Shown piece after piece: positions 1-15,999 of a stretch of DNA of 64,000 bases. The stretch is taken from assembly GCA_016584305.1 (NCBI GenBank), contig JACEEZ010007157.1, positions 113,007 through 177,006 of the forward strand. Reading direction: 5' to 3'. Within the stretch, counting starts at the first letter, position 1; every line of letters starts with the position of its first letter. The notes below the pieces were generated by a model. The model was not told where the DNA came from. It did no database searches and worked only from the letters and a program-made list of their open reading frames with translations. This stretch comes from Chionoecetes opilio (lineage: Eukaryota > Arthropoda > Malacostraca > Decapoda > Majidae). The position numbers and the translations under genes were made by a program.

Positions 1-301
1 CCAGAACGTCAGAACGCTATTCCGAACCTCACCTTCCACTCAAATCTTTGCCTTCATTATTATAGCTGTTTTCACCCACCCTCCACCAATTCTTATCCAC
101 CCTCATGCCGTTTAAAACACTTCAAATCTCCCTACTCCTCCCTTCTTTGACATTTTTCTCATTGCTAGTTGTAATCCGCTACCGTACACAAAATGCCCAC
201 GTTAGGCCTTGTTTTTCTTCGCCTCGTCATCAATACGACTAGTTGTTGCGTCTGGTCCAGGAACTTCAGTTGGCTACGTATCATGAATTCCCTCGTGTTC
301 T
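1..301. other. Unannotated sequence
   Basis: Ordinary mixed-composition DNA ahead of the first microsatellite. No coding signature, repeat match or RNA gene was recognised. Confidence 0.5.
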
Positions 302-367
302 TATGAGAGAGAGAGAGGAGAGAGAGGAGAGAAGAGAGAGAGGAGAGAGAGAGAGAGAGAGAGAGAG

Positions 368-409
<42 letters not shown>

Positions 410-488
410 GGAGAGAGAGAGGGGAAAAGAGAAGAGAGAGAGAGAGAGAAGAGAGAGAAAGAGAGAAGAGAGAGAGAGAGAGAGAAGA

Positions 489-519
<31 letters not shown>

Positions 520-592
520 AGAGAGAGGAGAGAGAGAGAGAGGAGAGAGAGAGAGAGGAGAAGGAGAGGAAGAGAGAGAGAGAGAGAGAAAA
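302..592. repeat. (AG)n microsatellite, imperfect
   Basis: Almost pure AG dinucleotide with single-base interruptions (extra G or A). The long Arg/Glu and Ser/Leu open frames on the two strands are by-products of the repeat and are not genes. Confidence 0.97.
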
Positions 593-812
593 AAAAGTTT
601 TATGGTTTGCTTTACTAATATAATCTAACATCTAAGCACTAACCTGAAGTTTACTGTTTTATGCAACTCTCTCTGTGCTTTAGATCAAGGACTCCCGCCT
701 ACATGGATCTGAGGAGCCCCTCATCTGAATCCATTAGGAAATAAAATATTAATGCTTGGGCAGTAATTCATTTTATTATATACAGCTGGTGGTTACTATT
801 ATAATATACTAA
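593..812. other. Unannotated sequence
   Basis: AT-rich spacer between the AG tract and a tandem duplication. Nothing was recognised. Confidence 0.5.
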
Positions 813-1066
813 ACATGGGATAATAACAACAAAAAAATAACATACATATGCAAGTAAAAGTCCGCGAGGTATATAACCATAAATACAAATCATACAGATC
901 TGATATCAGGAAATCAAATATCGATGCAGATATTTTTTTATTATATACATTATACCACTGAAGGTTAATAAACATGGGAAAATAATAACAAAGAAAAAAT
1001 AGCATGCATATGCAACAAAAACTCCGCGAGGTATATAACCATAAATTTCAATCATAAAGATCTGAT
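813..1066. repeat. Two-copy tandem duplication, unit about 155 bp
   Basis: The block starting AAACATGGGATAATAAC near 813 is repeated, diverged, near 970. Both copies contain the shared core CCGCGAGGTATATAACCATA and end in AGATCTGATAT. Function unknown; probably a local duplication of non-coding DNA. Confidence 0.8.
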
Positions 1067-1417
1067 ATAAAGATTCAAGACTGCGAGGTAGACTGGTGCA
1101 TACTGACTCCTGAATTTATCTGCTTGCATAGAAAAAAACAATATGGATTGTCTAAACTCTAAACCGTTTAGCTGAATTAGCTTAGCTTAGCCCAGACAGC
1201 ATAGATATACTCGTCAGTATTCACCTTCCTGTGCAAAATTTGAAGCGTTATTATATGTCTTTTAAGGTTTTCTTTAATTTTGATTTCACGGCATATTTTT
1301 CCTTTATGGTTTTTTTTCCTTTTTTAAGCATCTGAGTGACAGGTTTGTAAAGGCCTCGAGGCTTAACATTGCATGTTGTGGCCGCTTTCCAGATGACAAA
1401 AGAAAGTGAGTCAGCAA
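1067..1417. other. Unannotated sequence
   Basis: No recognisable gene or repeat. A short stretch of overlapping TTAGCT motifs lies around 1165-1190. Confidence 0.4.
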
Positions 1418-1896
1418 ACTCTCTCTCTCTCTCTCCTCCTCTCCCCTCTCTCTCTCTCCTTTTCTCTCTCTCTTCTCTCTTTTCTCCCCTCTCCTCTCTC
1501 TCTCTCTCTTGCTTTTCTCTCTTTTTCTCGTCCCACCCCTTTTTCAACATTACCCTCTTATTCATCCCCCTTACAAGTCCCACCTTCAATTTTCCCCCTT
1601 CCCCCCCTCCTCTCTTCACCCTCTCTCTTCTCTCTCCCCCCTTCTTTACCTCTTTACCCATTTTTCATGTGTCCCTCTATAACGAGTGTGGTGTGCTCAT
1701 CTTGGTTGAGAGAAGACAGAAAAAAAAGAGAGATACATACCCTCTCATGCCAACAATACCTCTTACAAGTAAAGTGAATAAAGAACGAGTTGAAACTATA
1801 CCTACCTTAGATGTGTGTCACTGTGTCCTCCAGTATACAACGCTCTCCTCTCTCTCTCTTTTCCTCCTCTCTCTCTTTTCTCTCCTCTCTCCCCTC

Positions 1897-1928
<32 letters not shown>

Positions 1929-1969
1929 CTCTCCTTTCTCTCTCTCTCTCCCCTCTCCTTCTCCCCTTT

Positions 1970-2004
<35 letters not shown>

Positions 2005-2128
2005 CTCTCTCTCTCACTCTCTCTCTCTCTCTCTCTCTTTTCTCTCTCTCTCTTTTCCTCTCTCCTCTTCCGTCCCCTCTCTCCCCCTCTCCTCCTCCTC
2101 TCCTCTCTCCCCTCCTCTCTCTTATCTT
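1418..2128. repeat. CT-rich pyrimidine tract, two blocks
   Basis: Imperfect (CT)n blocks at about 1418-1545 and 1842-2128, linked by a pyrimidine-rich segment. Open frames of Ser/Leu/Pro type run through all plus-strand frames, as expected for CT repeats, and are not supported as genes. Confidence 0.93.
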
Positions 2129-2379
2129 TTCCTACCTTATAAAGCACTTTCATCCTCATTTTTCTTCTCTATTGCTCCCTTCCTTCACCTTCATGAATCT
2201 TTGCTTATATTCTTTTTCTTCAGATTCCTTTCCTAATAATTAATCTACAAAGCCTACATTCGTCTAGACTAATTTCATGACAAAACGCCGCATTAATGTA
2301 TTTCACTATTTTAAAATCATGATTTATCACTGCCTTCGTTTCTAGTTTTTCCCTTTTTTCTGTCTTTGTTCCCCTTGGC

Positions 2380-3712
2380 CTTTTTGCTTGCATGTCAGGG
2401 TGATGTTCCCCTTGCCTCTTTCTTGCAGTGTCGGTGATTTTTTTCCCCTTGGGTTCTGGCTTGTAGTTCAGCTGATTTCCCCTTTGGGTTCTTGCCTGCA
2501 GTCAGGTGATGTTCCCCTTGCTTCTTGCTTGTAGTGTCAGGCTGATGTTCCCCCTTTGGGTTCTTGCTTGCAATGTCCCTGCTGATGTCCCCTTGGCTTT
2601 TTGCTTGCAGTGTCCCCGCTGATGTCCCCTTGGCTTCTGCTTCAGTGTCCCTGTGATGTTCCCCTTGGGTTCTTTCTTTTCAGGTCACGCGGGTGTTCCC
2701 CTTGGCCTTCATGCTTGCCGTGTCATGCTGATGTTCCCTTGGCTCTTCTTGCCGTGCCATGCCTGGTTTTTCCCCTTGGCTTAAATTTCTTCAGTGTCAT
2801 GCTGACTTTTCCCCTTGGCTTCTTGCTTGCAGTGTCATGGTGATGTTCCCCTTTGGGTTCTTGCTTGCAGTGTCATGCTGGTGTTCCCCTGGCTTTGCTT
2901 GCAGTGTCATGCTGATATTCCCCTTGGCTTCTTGCTTGCAGTGCCATGCTGTGTTCCCCTTGCTTATTGCTTGCAGTGCCATGCTGATGTTTCCCCTTGC
3001 TTCCTTGCTTGCAGTGTCCTGCTGGTGTTCCCCTTGCTTTTGCTTCGTGTCATCTGATGTTTCCCTTGCTTCTTGCTTTCATGTTCATCTGGTGTTCCCC
3101 TTGGCTTTGCTTTGCGTGCCATGCTGATTTTCCCCTTGGCTTCTTGCTTGCATGTCATGCCCGTGTTTCCCCCTTTCTTTTTTGCTTGCGTGCCATCTGG
3201 TGTTCCCCTTGGCTTTTTCCTGCAGTGTATGCTGGTGTTCTCCCTTGCTTTCTTTCTTGCAGTGTCATGCTGATGTCCCCCTTGGCTTTTTGCTTGCCAG
3301 TGTCCGCTGGATGTTCCCCTTGGCTTCCTGCTTGCAGTGTCATGGTGATGTTCCCCTTGCTTCTTGCTTGCAGTGTCCGCTGAATGTTCCCCTTGGCTTC
3401 ATGCTTGCAGTGTCATGCTGTGTTCCCCTTGGCTTCTTGCTTGCAGTGCCATGCTGGTGTTTTCCCTTGGCTTATTGCTCAGTGTCATGCTGATGTTCCC
3501 CTTGGCTTCTTGCTTGCAGTGTCTACTGGTGTTCCCCTTGGCTTTTGCTTGCAGTGTCATGCTGATGTTCCCCTTTGGCTTCTTGCTTACAGTGCCATGC
3601 TGGTGTTCCCCTTGGCTTTCTTGCTTGCAGTGTCATGGTGATGTTCCCCCCTTTGGCTTATTGCTTGCAGTGTCAGGCTGATGTTTCCCTTGGCTTCTTG
3701 CTTGCAGTGTCT
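2380..3712. repeat. Minisatellite, ~37-bp unit, first block
   Basis: Roughly 35 tandem copies of a unit built around GATGTTCCCCTTGGCTTC followed by TTGCTTGCAGTGTC. Copies differ by point changes and small indels. The unit length is 1 mod 3, so each reading frame cycles through all phases; variants without stops give Cys/Leu/Phe-rich open frames that are artefacts. Each unit holds a pyrimidine-rich tract ending in GCAG that looks like a 3' splice acceptor. The array resumes at 5656 beyond a LINE insertion. Confidence 0.95.
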
Positions 3713-4411
3713 TTCTTTTCTTTTTTCTTATTTTTACATCACAAGAACTGGCCAAGGGGATAACAAAAGTGGGTAACACAAAGCCGCTTAGTTGCCAGTC
3801 CCTTAAGAAGACGTAGATAATAAAATAAAAGAGGGCTGAGCCAATTTAGTTCGGGAGGTGTCTTGTTCTCTTCTTAGAAAAGATTTAGTCCATAGGAAAA
3901 TGGGAAAATAGAAACAGGGAAAGAGTTTTCCGGGGTTTCCAGTGAAAGGATGAAAGTAAAGATACTGATTAAATCTTTCATTAGGAGATGGACAAATGGG
4001 ATGAGAATTTAGTAGAAAATCTTTTTGCAGCGAGGCCGCGGAGGGGGGGAGGCATGCAGTTTACAGTTCAGAGAGCAGTGAGCATGAAATAACGTAGAAA
4101 GAGCAAAAGAAGCAAAATTGCGGCGGGGATTCATAGATTGAAGACAGTCAGTCAGAGGAGAGGAGTTGATGAGACGAAAAGCTTTGACTCAACCCTGTTT
4201 AGGAGAGCTGTGTGAGTGGATCCTCCCCAAACATGTGAGACTTACTCCATACATGGGCGGATAAGGCCCCTGTAGAGAGCAAGCAATTGGGAGGGAGAAA
4301 AAAAATGACGCAGACGCCACAGGACACCTAACTTCTTAGAAGCTGTTTTAGCAAGAGATGAGATGTGAGATTTCCAGTTCAGATATTTAGTAAAGGATAG
4401 TCCTTTAATGT

Positions 4412-4948
4412 TCATTGTAGAAGAAGGAGGCAGTTGAGTGTCATTGAAAAAGAGGGGATAGGTTCTGGTAGGTTTTGTCGAGTAGATAGGTGAGGAAATT
4501 GGGCTTTTGAGGCATTGAACAAAACAAGGTTTGCTTTTCCCGAATCAGAAATTATAGAAAGATCAGAAGTTAATCGCTCGGTGGCACCTCTCCGTGAATC
4601 ACTTAATTCCTGTTGAGTTGGACGTCTAATAAACGACGTTGAAAAATGCAGGGTAGAATCATGAGCGTAGGAGTGGATAGGGCTTTGAGTTAGACTTAGA
4701 AGATCATTAATGAATAATAAAAAGAGAGTGGGTGATAGGACAGAACCCTGGGGAACACCACTATTGATAGATTTAGGAGAAGAACAATGTCCGTCTACAG
4801 TAGCTGCAATATAACGGTTTGAAAGGAAACTTAAGATGATGGTACAGAGAGAAGGATAGAAACCGAATGAGGGTAGTTTGGAAATTAAAGATTTGTGCCA
4901 GACTATCAAAAGCTTTTGATATGTCAAGGGCAACAGCAAAAGTTTCAC
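4412..4948 (-). pseudogene. Reverse transcriptase, palm fragment (LINE)
   Basis: This continues the RT above after a frame break. It shows the motif-B loop SGVPQGSVLSPTLFLLFINDLL in two adjoining pieces. The catalytic box reads SYAHDST where functional enzymes have YADD, so the first metal-binding aspartate position after Ala has become His. That change, and the frameshift to the N-terminal part, mark the copy as dead. Downstream sequence to 3740 is compatible with the thumb and C-terminal region but is not open. Confidence 0.85.
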
Positions 4949-5092
4949 CGAAACCCTAAAGGAGGATGACTAAGATTCAGTTAGGAAAGCTAGGAGATCG
5001 CCAGTAGATCGCCCTTTACGGAAACCGTACTGACGATCAGATAGAAGATTGTGAGCAGAGAGATCCTTAAGAATCTTATTATTAAGTATAGA

Positions 5093-5515
5093 TTAAAAAA
5101 CTTTAGAAAGGCAGGAAGTCAAAGCTATAGAACGGTAGTTTGAACGATTAGAACGGTCACCCTTCTTAGGAACAGGTTGGATGTGAGCAAACTTCCAGCA
5201 AGAAGGAAAGGTGGAAGCAAATAGACAAAGACGGAAAAGTTTGACCAGGCAAGGTGCAAGCACAGAAGCACAGTTTTTGAGAACAATAGGAGGGACTCCG
5301 TCAGGACCGTAAGCCTTCCGAGGATCTAGGCCAGAAAGGGCAAAGAAAACATCCTTCCGAAGGGTCTTAATGACAGGCATAATATAGTCAGAGGGTGGAG
5401 GAGAAGGAGGAACAAGCCCTTCATCAACCAGAGTGGAATTTTTAGCAAAGGTTTGAGCGAAGAGTTCAGCTTTAGAAGTAGATGAGACAGCTGTGGAGCC
5501 ATCTCGGTGAAGCAT
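5093..5515 (-). pseudogene. Reverse transcriptase, N-terminal fragment (LINE)
   Basis: The conceptual product has the conserved LINE RT block GPDGVPPIVLKNCA, followed by a region ending in FAHIQPVPKKGDRS and YRSIALTSCLSKVF, the usual fingers motifs of Jockey/CR1-type enzymes. The frame stops near 5093, and the remainder of the palm lies in another frame from 4948 down. It is a broken remnant with no intact ORF. The assignment to RT is secure; the exact clade is inferred from residue patterns. Confidence 0.85.
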
Positions 5516-5655
5516 AGGAGGGAAAGATGAAGAAGAAAAATTGCTAGAGATGTTAGATCTCTAGGCTCTTAGATGCCTAGGGTTCTGGCTCTAGATGCCA
5601 GAAGTCACGAGAGGAATTTGATTCAGAAAGATTTTGACATTTTCTATGAATGAAA

Positions 5656-6125
5656 GTTTGCATGAAAGTCATGCTGGTGTTCCCCTTGGCTTCTTGCTGG
5701 CAGTGTCAGGCTAATGTTCCCCTTGGCTTCTTGCTTGCAGTGTCAGGTGATGTTCCCCTTGGCTTCTTGCTTGCAGTGTCAGGGTGATGTTTCCCTTGGC
5801 TTCTTGCTCGCAGTGTCATGGTGATGTTCCCCTTGGCTTCTTGCTTGCAGTGTCATGCTGATGTTCCCCTTGGTTTCTTGCTTGCAGTGTCATGGTGATG
5901 TTCCCCTTGGCTTCTTGCTTGCAGTGTCACGCTGATGTTCCCCTTGGCTTCTTGCTTGCAGTGTCAGGCTGAAGTTCCCCTTGGCTTCTTGCTTGCAGTG
6001 TCAGTCTGATGTTCCCCCTGGCTTCTTGCCTGCAGTGTCAGGTGATGTTCTCCTTGGCTTCTTGCTTGCAGTGTCAGGCTTGATGTTCCCCTTGGCTTCT
6101 TGCTTGCAGTGTCATGCTGATGTTT
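5656..6125. repeat. Minisatellite, ~37-bp unit, second block
   Basis: About a dozen copies of the same unit as 2380-3712. Copies here are more uniform than in the first block. Together the two blocks formed one array before the LINE inserted. Confidence 0.95.
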
Positions 6126-6725
6126 CCGGGTCAGTATGATTTACACGCTAATAATTCATCGTGTTTAATTGTTAACTCTGCCAACGAAGTTGGAGGGAGG
6201 TTATGTTTTCACCCCTGTTTTTTTTTTTGTTTTTTTGTTTTTTTGTTCTTTTATCGGGCCTCTAGCAGGGGAGGACCACGGGCTAGCTTGAGCCCGTCAT
6301 AAAGATGCTTTGAAAAAAGAGAGGAGAGTGTTCGTGTTGCTGGCGTGCGGCACGAGGACTGGCTTGTCCATCCTGACGAGGAGTGCGGGGTAGAAAGGGG
6401 CACTCAGCAGGATACACTCTCCGTGCTGTTTGTTTGTTTGTTTGTTTGTTTGTTAGTGTACAGGATTTCTCGAAAAGTTACGAATAGATTTGGACCAGAC
6501 TTGGTATACCAAGTCTATTTGGTATAAGGAAGAACTGATTTAATTTTGGATGAAATCGAAGCCTTTTTTTTTTTTTTTTTTTTTTTTAGTGTACAGGATT
6601 TCTCGAAAATTTATGAATAAATTTGGACCAAACCTGGTATACCCAGTCTATTTGGTATAAGGAAGAACTGATTTAAAATTGGATGAAATCGAATCACAAC
6701 TGTTGCCATGGCAACCAATTGATGA
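6126..6725. repeat. Dispersed repeat with internal ~130-bp tandem duplication
   Basis: The sequence AGTGTACAGGATTTCTCG and the ~105 bp after it occur at about 6455 and again at about 6587, separated by a T-rich run. They are preceded by a TGTTTGTTTGTT tract. The layout (GTTT-rich lead, then an AT-rich body with GGACCA and GGTATA) resembles a repeat I have seen in many marine animals, but I cannot name the family. The second copy ends in a perfect RFX-like palindrome. Confidence 0.75.
6702..6715. promoter_or_regulatory. RFX/X-box-like palindrome
   Basis: GTTGCCATGGCAAC is a perfect 14-bp palindrome matching the inverted-half-site consensus bound by RFX winged-helix factors. It lies inside a dispersed repeat and no gene follows, so function is speculative. 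Confidence 0.45.
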
Positions 6726-7775
6726 AATATTCGGGCGGAGGTATGCGCTCTACTGAGTGCCCCCCCCCCCTTAGTTTAGTTTTGTTTTGCATGTTTGCGT
6801 GCAGGTATGAACGCCCCCTTTCCTCCTTTTTGTTGGCGCTTGTCTGACGTTTATAATTAATTTCACCTCTGCCTACACTGTCCACGCACTCACCTAGAAC
6901 AACTGCTTCTTTTGAGAACGAGTTTTTTTTATTGAGTTTCTAATAACTTTTCGTATTGAATTTCTTTCTTCCTTCTGTGGGAATATTCATACCATTTTTG
7001 ATAATTGCCTGACGAATATTCATTATATGTTTTGAACCATGTGTAAACAGACTAGACGCATAGTTACACCTTACTTTTCTTTTGTAACTAATTACGTTTT
7101 CCACTTTTCTTTCTGTAAACACAAGATATAGCATACTTTCCTCCCAACAAACTCAAGATACTTTCCTTCCTCACTACTCTCCTGCCTCCACACGACATAA
7201 CCTCGACTGTACACATGTTTTTATTTCCTTTCAGGACGACCTTTGAGGGGCACGGAGGATTCTGGTGAGTGTGCAGGAGTGTTGGGGGGCGTGGTGAGGG
7301 AAGTCCCAGGTCGTGGGTCGTTTGGGGTTAGCTGGAGGGGGAGGGGGTAGGGCAGGTGTAGTTGCATGGGGCGCAGCGGGAAGGAGCAGGGCATTGGAGG
7401 GTCGGGCAGGACAGGGTAAAAACTAAGAGAGATAAACAAAGTGGCTGTGAGGGGCAATGAAAGGAACATGTGGTGAGAGCAGCGGGATGTTGCAGGATTT
7501 CTGTTGAAACAAGAAAATAAAATTGAAAATGTAAGAGAAAGTAAAGAACTAGGAAAAGAAATATTGGGAAATAGTAACGCATGACTGATTATATATTATC
7601 AATACAAAAATACAAGTAGATAGGAGGGAAAATTCACAAGAAAATAAATATGCAGGAATTGGTATAGAAGGGAGAAGGAAATGAGGGAAAGTCTGATAGC
7701 AGCATCACGGACTTTCCTGCTCTCACTTGTACCTGCTTGTCATGATGAAGCAATGAAAATTTGTGGCTTATTCGG

Positions 7776-7777
<2 letters not shown>
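6726..7777. other. Unannotated sequence
   Basis: Mixed composition with a C10 run at 6760 and AT-rich stretches. Short open frames exist on both strands, but none has a recognisable motif or codon bias. Confidence 0.4.
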
Positions 7778-8825
<1,048 letters not shown>

Positions 8826-8826
8826 T

Positions 8827-8915
<89 letters not shown>

Positions 8916-9224
8916 TTACTGCTGCTACTACTACTATAGCCGTGTTTTTGTCGTCCAAGCATCGTCTTGGTACGAAGACCGTTTTTTCTCTCAATTTAAA
9001 ATGGATTGGTTTCTGCGACAACAACACAACAAGCTTGGTAGGGGCCGAAATAATAATCAGTCTAAAACATTGCAAACAATATCACAAAGCAGTATAATAC
9101 ACATTTCAGCAAGTGTTATTGGAGTGGTCTTCGTAATCCAAGACGGTGCTTGGACGATAAAAACACGGCTTATTGCTGCAGCTACACTACTACTATTACT
9201 GCTGCTACTACTACAACTACTATA
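8826..9224. repeat. (ACT)n microsatellite split by a MITE
   Basis: A pure ACT run at 8826-8915 degenerates into ACTATTACTGCTGCTACT. The same degenerate phrase appears at 9189-9222, after the inserted MITE (8938-9170). The polyleucine and polyvaline frames are repeat artefacts. Confidence 0.9.
8938..9170. mobile_element. MITE with ~44-bp terminal inverted repeats
   Basis: The left end AGCCGTGTTTTTGTCGTCCA (8938) is the imperfect reverse complement of the right end finishing at 9170, over 43-45 bp. The flanks are TAT on both sides (8935-8937 and 9171-9173), consistent with a 2- or 3-bp target duplication. At 233 bp with no ORF, it is non-autonomous. The superfamily is uncertain. Confidence 0.8.
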
Positions 9225-9452
9225 CTCAATTCAAGAACGCTAGAGCCACATGCCCCTCCCCTGAGGTGGAGCTTGTCAGGCCCTGGTTCGCTCTTGATTT
9301 GGGTGATGGCGTTCTGTGGCGTGATGGAGGGTTTGCCGTCAAAATGTACACTAAACACTTCCCCACCCCTGTGGTTCCCTTCCCCACTCCCAGACAACGG
9401 TCTGATCTCCCAGGCTCCCACATCCCTTTGTTAATCCCTTAATTGTCCTTGA

Positions 9453-9557
<105 letters not shown>

Positions 9558-9719
9558 ACGCGCACAAAAAAGTGATATAAATAACAGAAAAATCAAAATT
9601 GTATATCTACTTAATGACCTCGCTCCCCTAATTATTAGTCATTTTTAAAGCTTATGATGAAATTATGACATCAGGAAGAGGAGGAAGGAGGAACATCATT
9701 GAATCATTGTTGTATTTTT

Positions 9720-9969
<250 letters not shown>

Positions 9970-10409
9970 GTGACCTGCCATATCGCCTCAAGGCATGGCC
10001 GGGTAGGGAGCCTGAGGCGTGAGGTCATTAGCGCTGGAGGGACAGGTCAGGTTAAGGGTTTACTTGTTTCACCTCTAAAAGGTGACAGCGCCCTCATGTG
10101 ACGCTCTTCACCTCCTCCCTCACTCAGAATTTCACGAATCTTTATATTTCCTTTTCAATATCTCGTCTTCATGAAGAGTATCTGACTTACTTTTGTGTCC
10201 ACGTGATAGCACATTTACTAACGATGGTGAATCGAGGACTTTCATGCACTCAAAGCAAATATATGGTGTGTTGTTAAAGAAATAACAAAGGACTGTAGGA
10301 TGCCCGATTTCCACTGAATTTTTTCAACCAATAAGAGACCACAGCGAAGCTGGCCTGACAAGCTCCACCTCGGGGGAGGGGCATGTGGCTCTAGCGTTCT
10401 TGAATTGAG

Positions 10410-11255
10410 TACCAACTGCTATAAGAAAAGGTTAGGAAGAGGAAGAGGAGGAGGAGAAGGAGAAGGAGAAGCTAGGAGGTGGAGGAGGAGGAGGAGGAAG
10501 AAGGGTGGAGCATTTTGGTGTGGATGATAAATTTGTAAACACAGCTGAGAGCGTGGAAGCCTTGTGATTGGCTGACCCTTTTTGAGAAATACGATGTGAT
10601 TCGCTGGCGAGGCTGTGACGTCATTGTACTCGCTCAGCCAATCAGCTATCGAAGCCCATAGCGACACCGTAGCGCCACTGCCATATCTCGTACCAGAATC
10701 CCCCGAGCTCCGGGATGTAGAAATAGAGGAAGTTAGTTAAGCTAAACACCGTGCCCTTTAACTCTCTCTGAATGTCTGCCCTGGTTTTGGGATGAGTGAG
10801 AGGGTGAGAAGAGAGAGAGAAGAGGGTTACAGGGCATGAGGAGGAGGAAAGTATGAGGTGTAAGGTAGGTAGATGGGCGTGACCAAGAGTTTGGGAGGGC
10901 GTGCGCGTTGGGTCAAGGGGGTGTCGCGGTGTTTTTGCTAAGGAGAACATGCAGGGAAGGAATGAAAGATGGTGACCAATGTGATACCCAAGGAAATGAA
11001 TGTTTACGAGATACTGAAAGCAGATAAGCGTTTACTTGTTCTGGTGCTTTAAAGAACCGTAGTTTTTTTTCTTTTTTATTTCAGTACGTGAGTAAAGGGA
11101 TGTATTTGCATGCAGAAAGAAGGGTTTGAATTCCACCAAATAGAAAAATATTCATGTAAGTCAAATTTGTCTGGAAAAAATAAAGAATGGTAGTGTACGA
11201 AAGGTCCAATGGTTAAGTTAACAAATCCGAGTGTACGTTTGTGTAAACCAGACAC
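10410..11255. other. Unannotated sequence
   Basis: Includes a GGA-rich run at 10436-10505 and one TGACGTCA octamer at 10616-10623. A minus-strand frame at 10642-10950 has no recognisable domain. Confidence 0.4.
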
Positions 11256-12718
11256 ACTATAGTCTATTCACTTAAGCTGGATTCCTAGGCTGGGAGCTGC
11301 TCGCTGCCTAGCCGAGTTTGTAAGGACGTCGCTGATTGGCTGATAGACTCAGGCTGGGTGGCGATGGTGGTGGTACTTGCCTCGCCGCAACCCAAAACCC
11401 TTGCGTTGCCTCAGAAAAATATTCATATTTCTTGGCTTTACTCATCTCTTACACAAGATAGGCCTATTTTGTTTGCATCAGTGAATCAGGCAGTGATTGT
11501 TCAACAACAACACACCATTCATAACTCAATAGGGTAAAAAAAAAAGTCATGACTGACTATCACAGGAGTAGGCGGATTTTTAGGTTTTCAGTGCATTGAA
11601 ATGTTGTACTCCTACCCGATATTACCAAGCTACCAGATGATATTTATGAAAGCTGAGCCTACCATCGTGTTCATAATACATTGCTGCATATCATGAGCAT
11701 AAAAAAATTACAGTAAGACTACACTAATATTAAGATAATTGAAGGAAAGTAAAAGAGAGTATAAACATTTTTTCTTGCTTATTTTGCTTCAACTCGCTGT
11801 AACTCCATAAGTTTTGGTCGCATTCAATTTTCAAGCACTGTTTCAAAATCCTTATACTTTTCCGCTTCCTGTGGTATGTAGCACGTACCAATAAGGAAAA
11901 GGGTAGGTGGTCAAAATGGCTAAGAAAGTTAAACTGTTTCAAACTGGTACCGTGACGGGTGGAGCCTCTGATAGCTCTCCCGAGAACAGTCTCTCCTGTA
12001 TAGGGAGCAATGCTCACCCGTCACTGTGCCAGTTTGCAGTAGTAGTTTAACTTTCTTAACCATTTTGACCACCTACTCTTTTCCTTATTGGTACGTGCTA
12101 CATACCACAGGAAGCGGAAAAGTATAAGGATTTTGAAACAGTGCTTGAAAATTGAATGCGACCAAAACTTATGGAGTTACAGCGAGTTGAAGCAAAATAA
12201 GCAAGAAAAAATGTTTATACTCTCTTTTACTTTCCTTCAATTATCTTAATATTAGTGTAGTCTTACTGTAATTTTTTTATGCTCATGATATGCAGCAATG
12301 TATTATGAACACGATGGTAGGCTCAGCTTTCATAAATATCATCTGGTAGCTTGGTAATATCGGGTAGGAGTACAACATTTCAATGCACTGAAAACCTAAA
12401 ACTTCGCCTACTCTTGTGATAGTCAGTCATGACTTTATTTTTTACCCTATTAAGTTATGAATGGCGTGTTGTTGTTGAACAATCACTGCCTGATTCACTG
12501 ATGCAAACAAAATAGGCCTATCTTGTGTAAGAGATGAGTAAAGCCAAGAAATATGAATATTTTTCTGAGGCAACGCAAGGGTTTTGGGTTGCGGCGAGGC
12601 AAGTACCACCACCATCGCCACCCAGCCTGAGTCTATCAGCCAATCAGCGACGTCCTTACAAACTCGGCTAGGCAGCGAGCAGCTCCCAAGAATCCAGCTT
12701 AAGTGAATAGACTATAGT
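11256..12718. mobile_element. Foldback element: 1.46-kb near-perfect palindrome
   Basis: Two arms of about 712 bp (11256-11969 and 12008-12718) are reverse complements with only scattered differences, such as a 5-bp indel near the outer end. They are separated by about 38 bp. The outer ends are ACTATAGTCTATTCAC and its complement, so a TA target duplication would fit. There is no coding capacity. A transcript across it would form a very long hairpin RNA. It is either a foldback/MITE-class element or a single MITE with giant TIRs. Confidence 0.88.
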
Positions 12719-12805
12719 AAGGAGGAAAGGATGAAGACTTAGATTAAGGCGAACCTTGAAAAGAGAGAAAAAGAAAGAAAGTGTATAAGTTCAACGAGTC
12801 AACGG

Positions 12806-15999
<3,194 letters not shown>

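Larger units (their letters stand above)
3713..5655 (-). mobile_element. Jockey/CR1-group non-LTR retrotransposon fragment
   Basis: A 5'-truncated LINE on the minus strand lies between two blocks of the same minisatellite, so it inserted into that array. Its 3' end is at the left, where the minus strand finishes in an A-rich tail (plus-strand T-rich 3713-3738). Two reverse-transcriptase fragments remain (5093-5515 and 4412-4948), out of frame with each other. I could not identify a clean target-site duplication, partly because the flanks are repetitive. Confidence 0.85.

Noticed and set aside
302..592. Long Arg/Glu, Ser/Leu, Thr/His and Val/Cys open frames (here and at 1369-2142, 7681-8193, 9665-10028, 12744-13466, 15084-15647, 22528-22953, 30083-30375, 37753-38318, 59311-59942, 61636-62016)
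   Set aside because: They are translations of dinucleotide repeats, which lack stop codons in several frames. No codon bias, domain or splice structure supports them.
2601..3763. Overlapping Cys/Leu/Phe-rich open frames over the minisatellite
   Set aside because: They arise from a 37-bp tandem unit without stops in some variants. The more uniform second block at 5656-6125 has no such frames.
2380..6125. Regular repeats suggesting a CRISPR array
   Set aside because: Units are contiguous, with no unique spacers, and the genome is eukaryotic.
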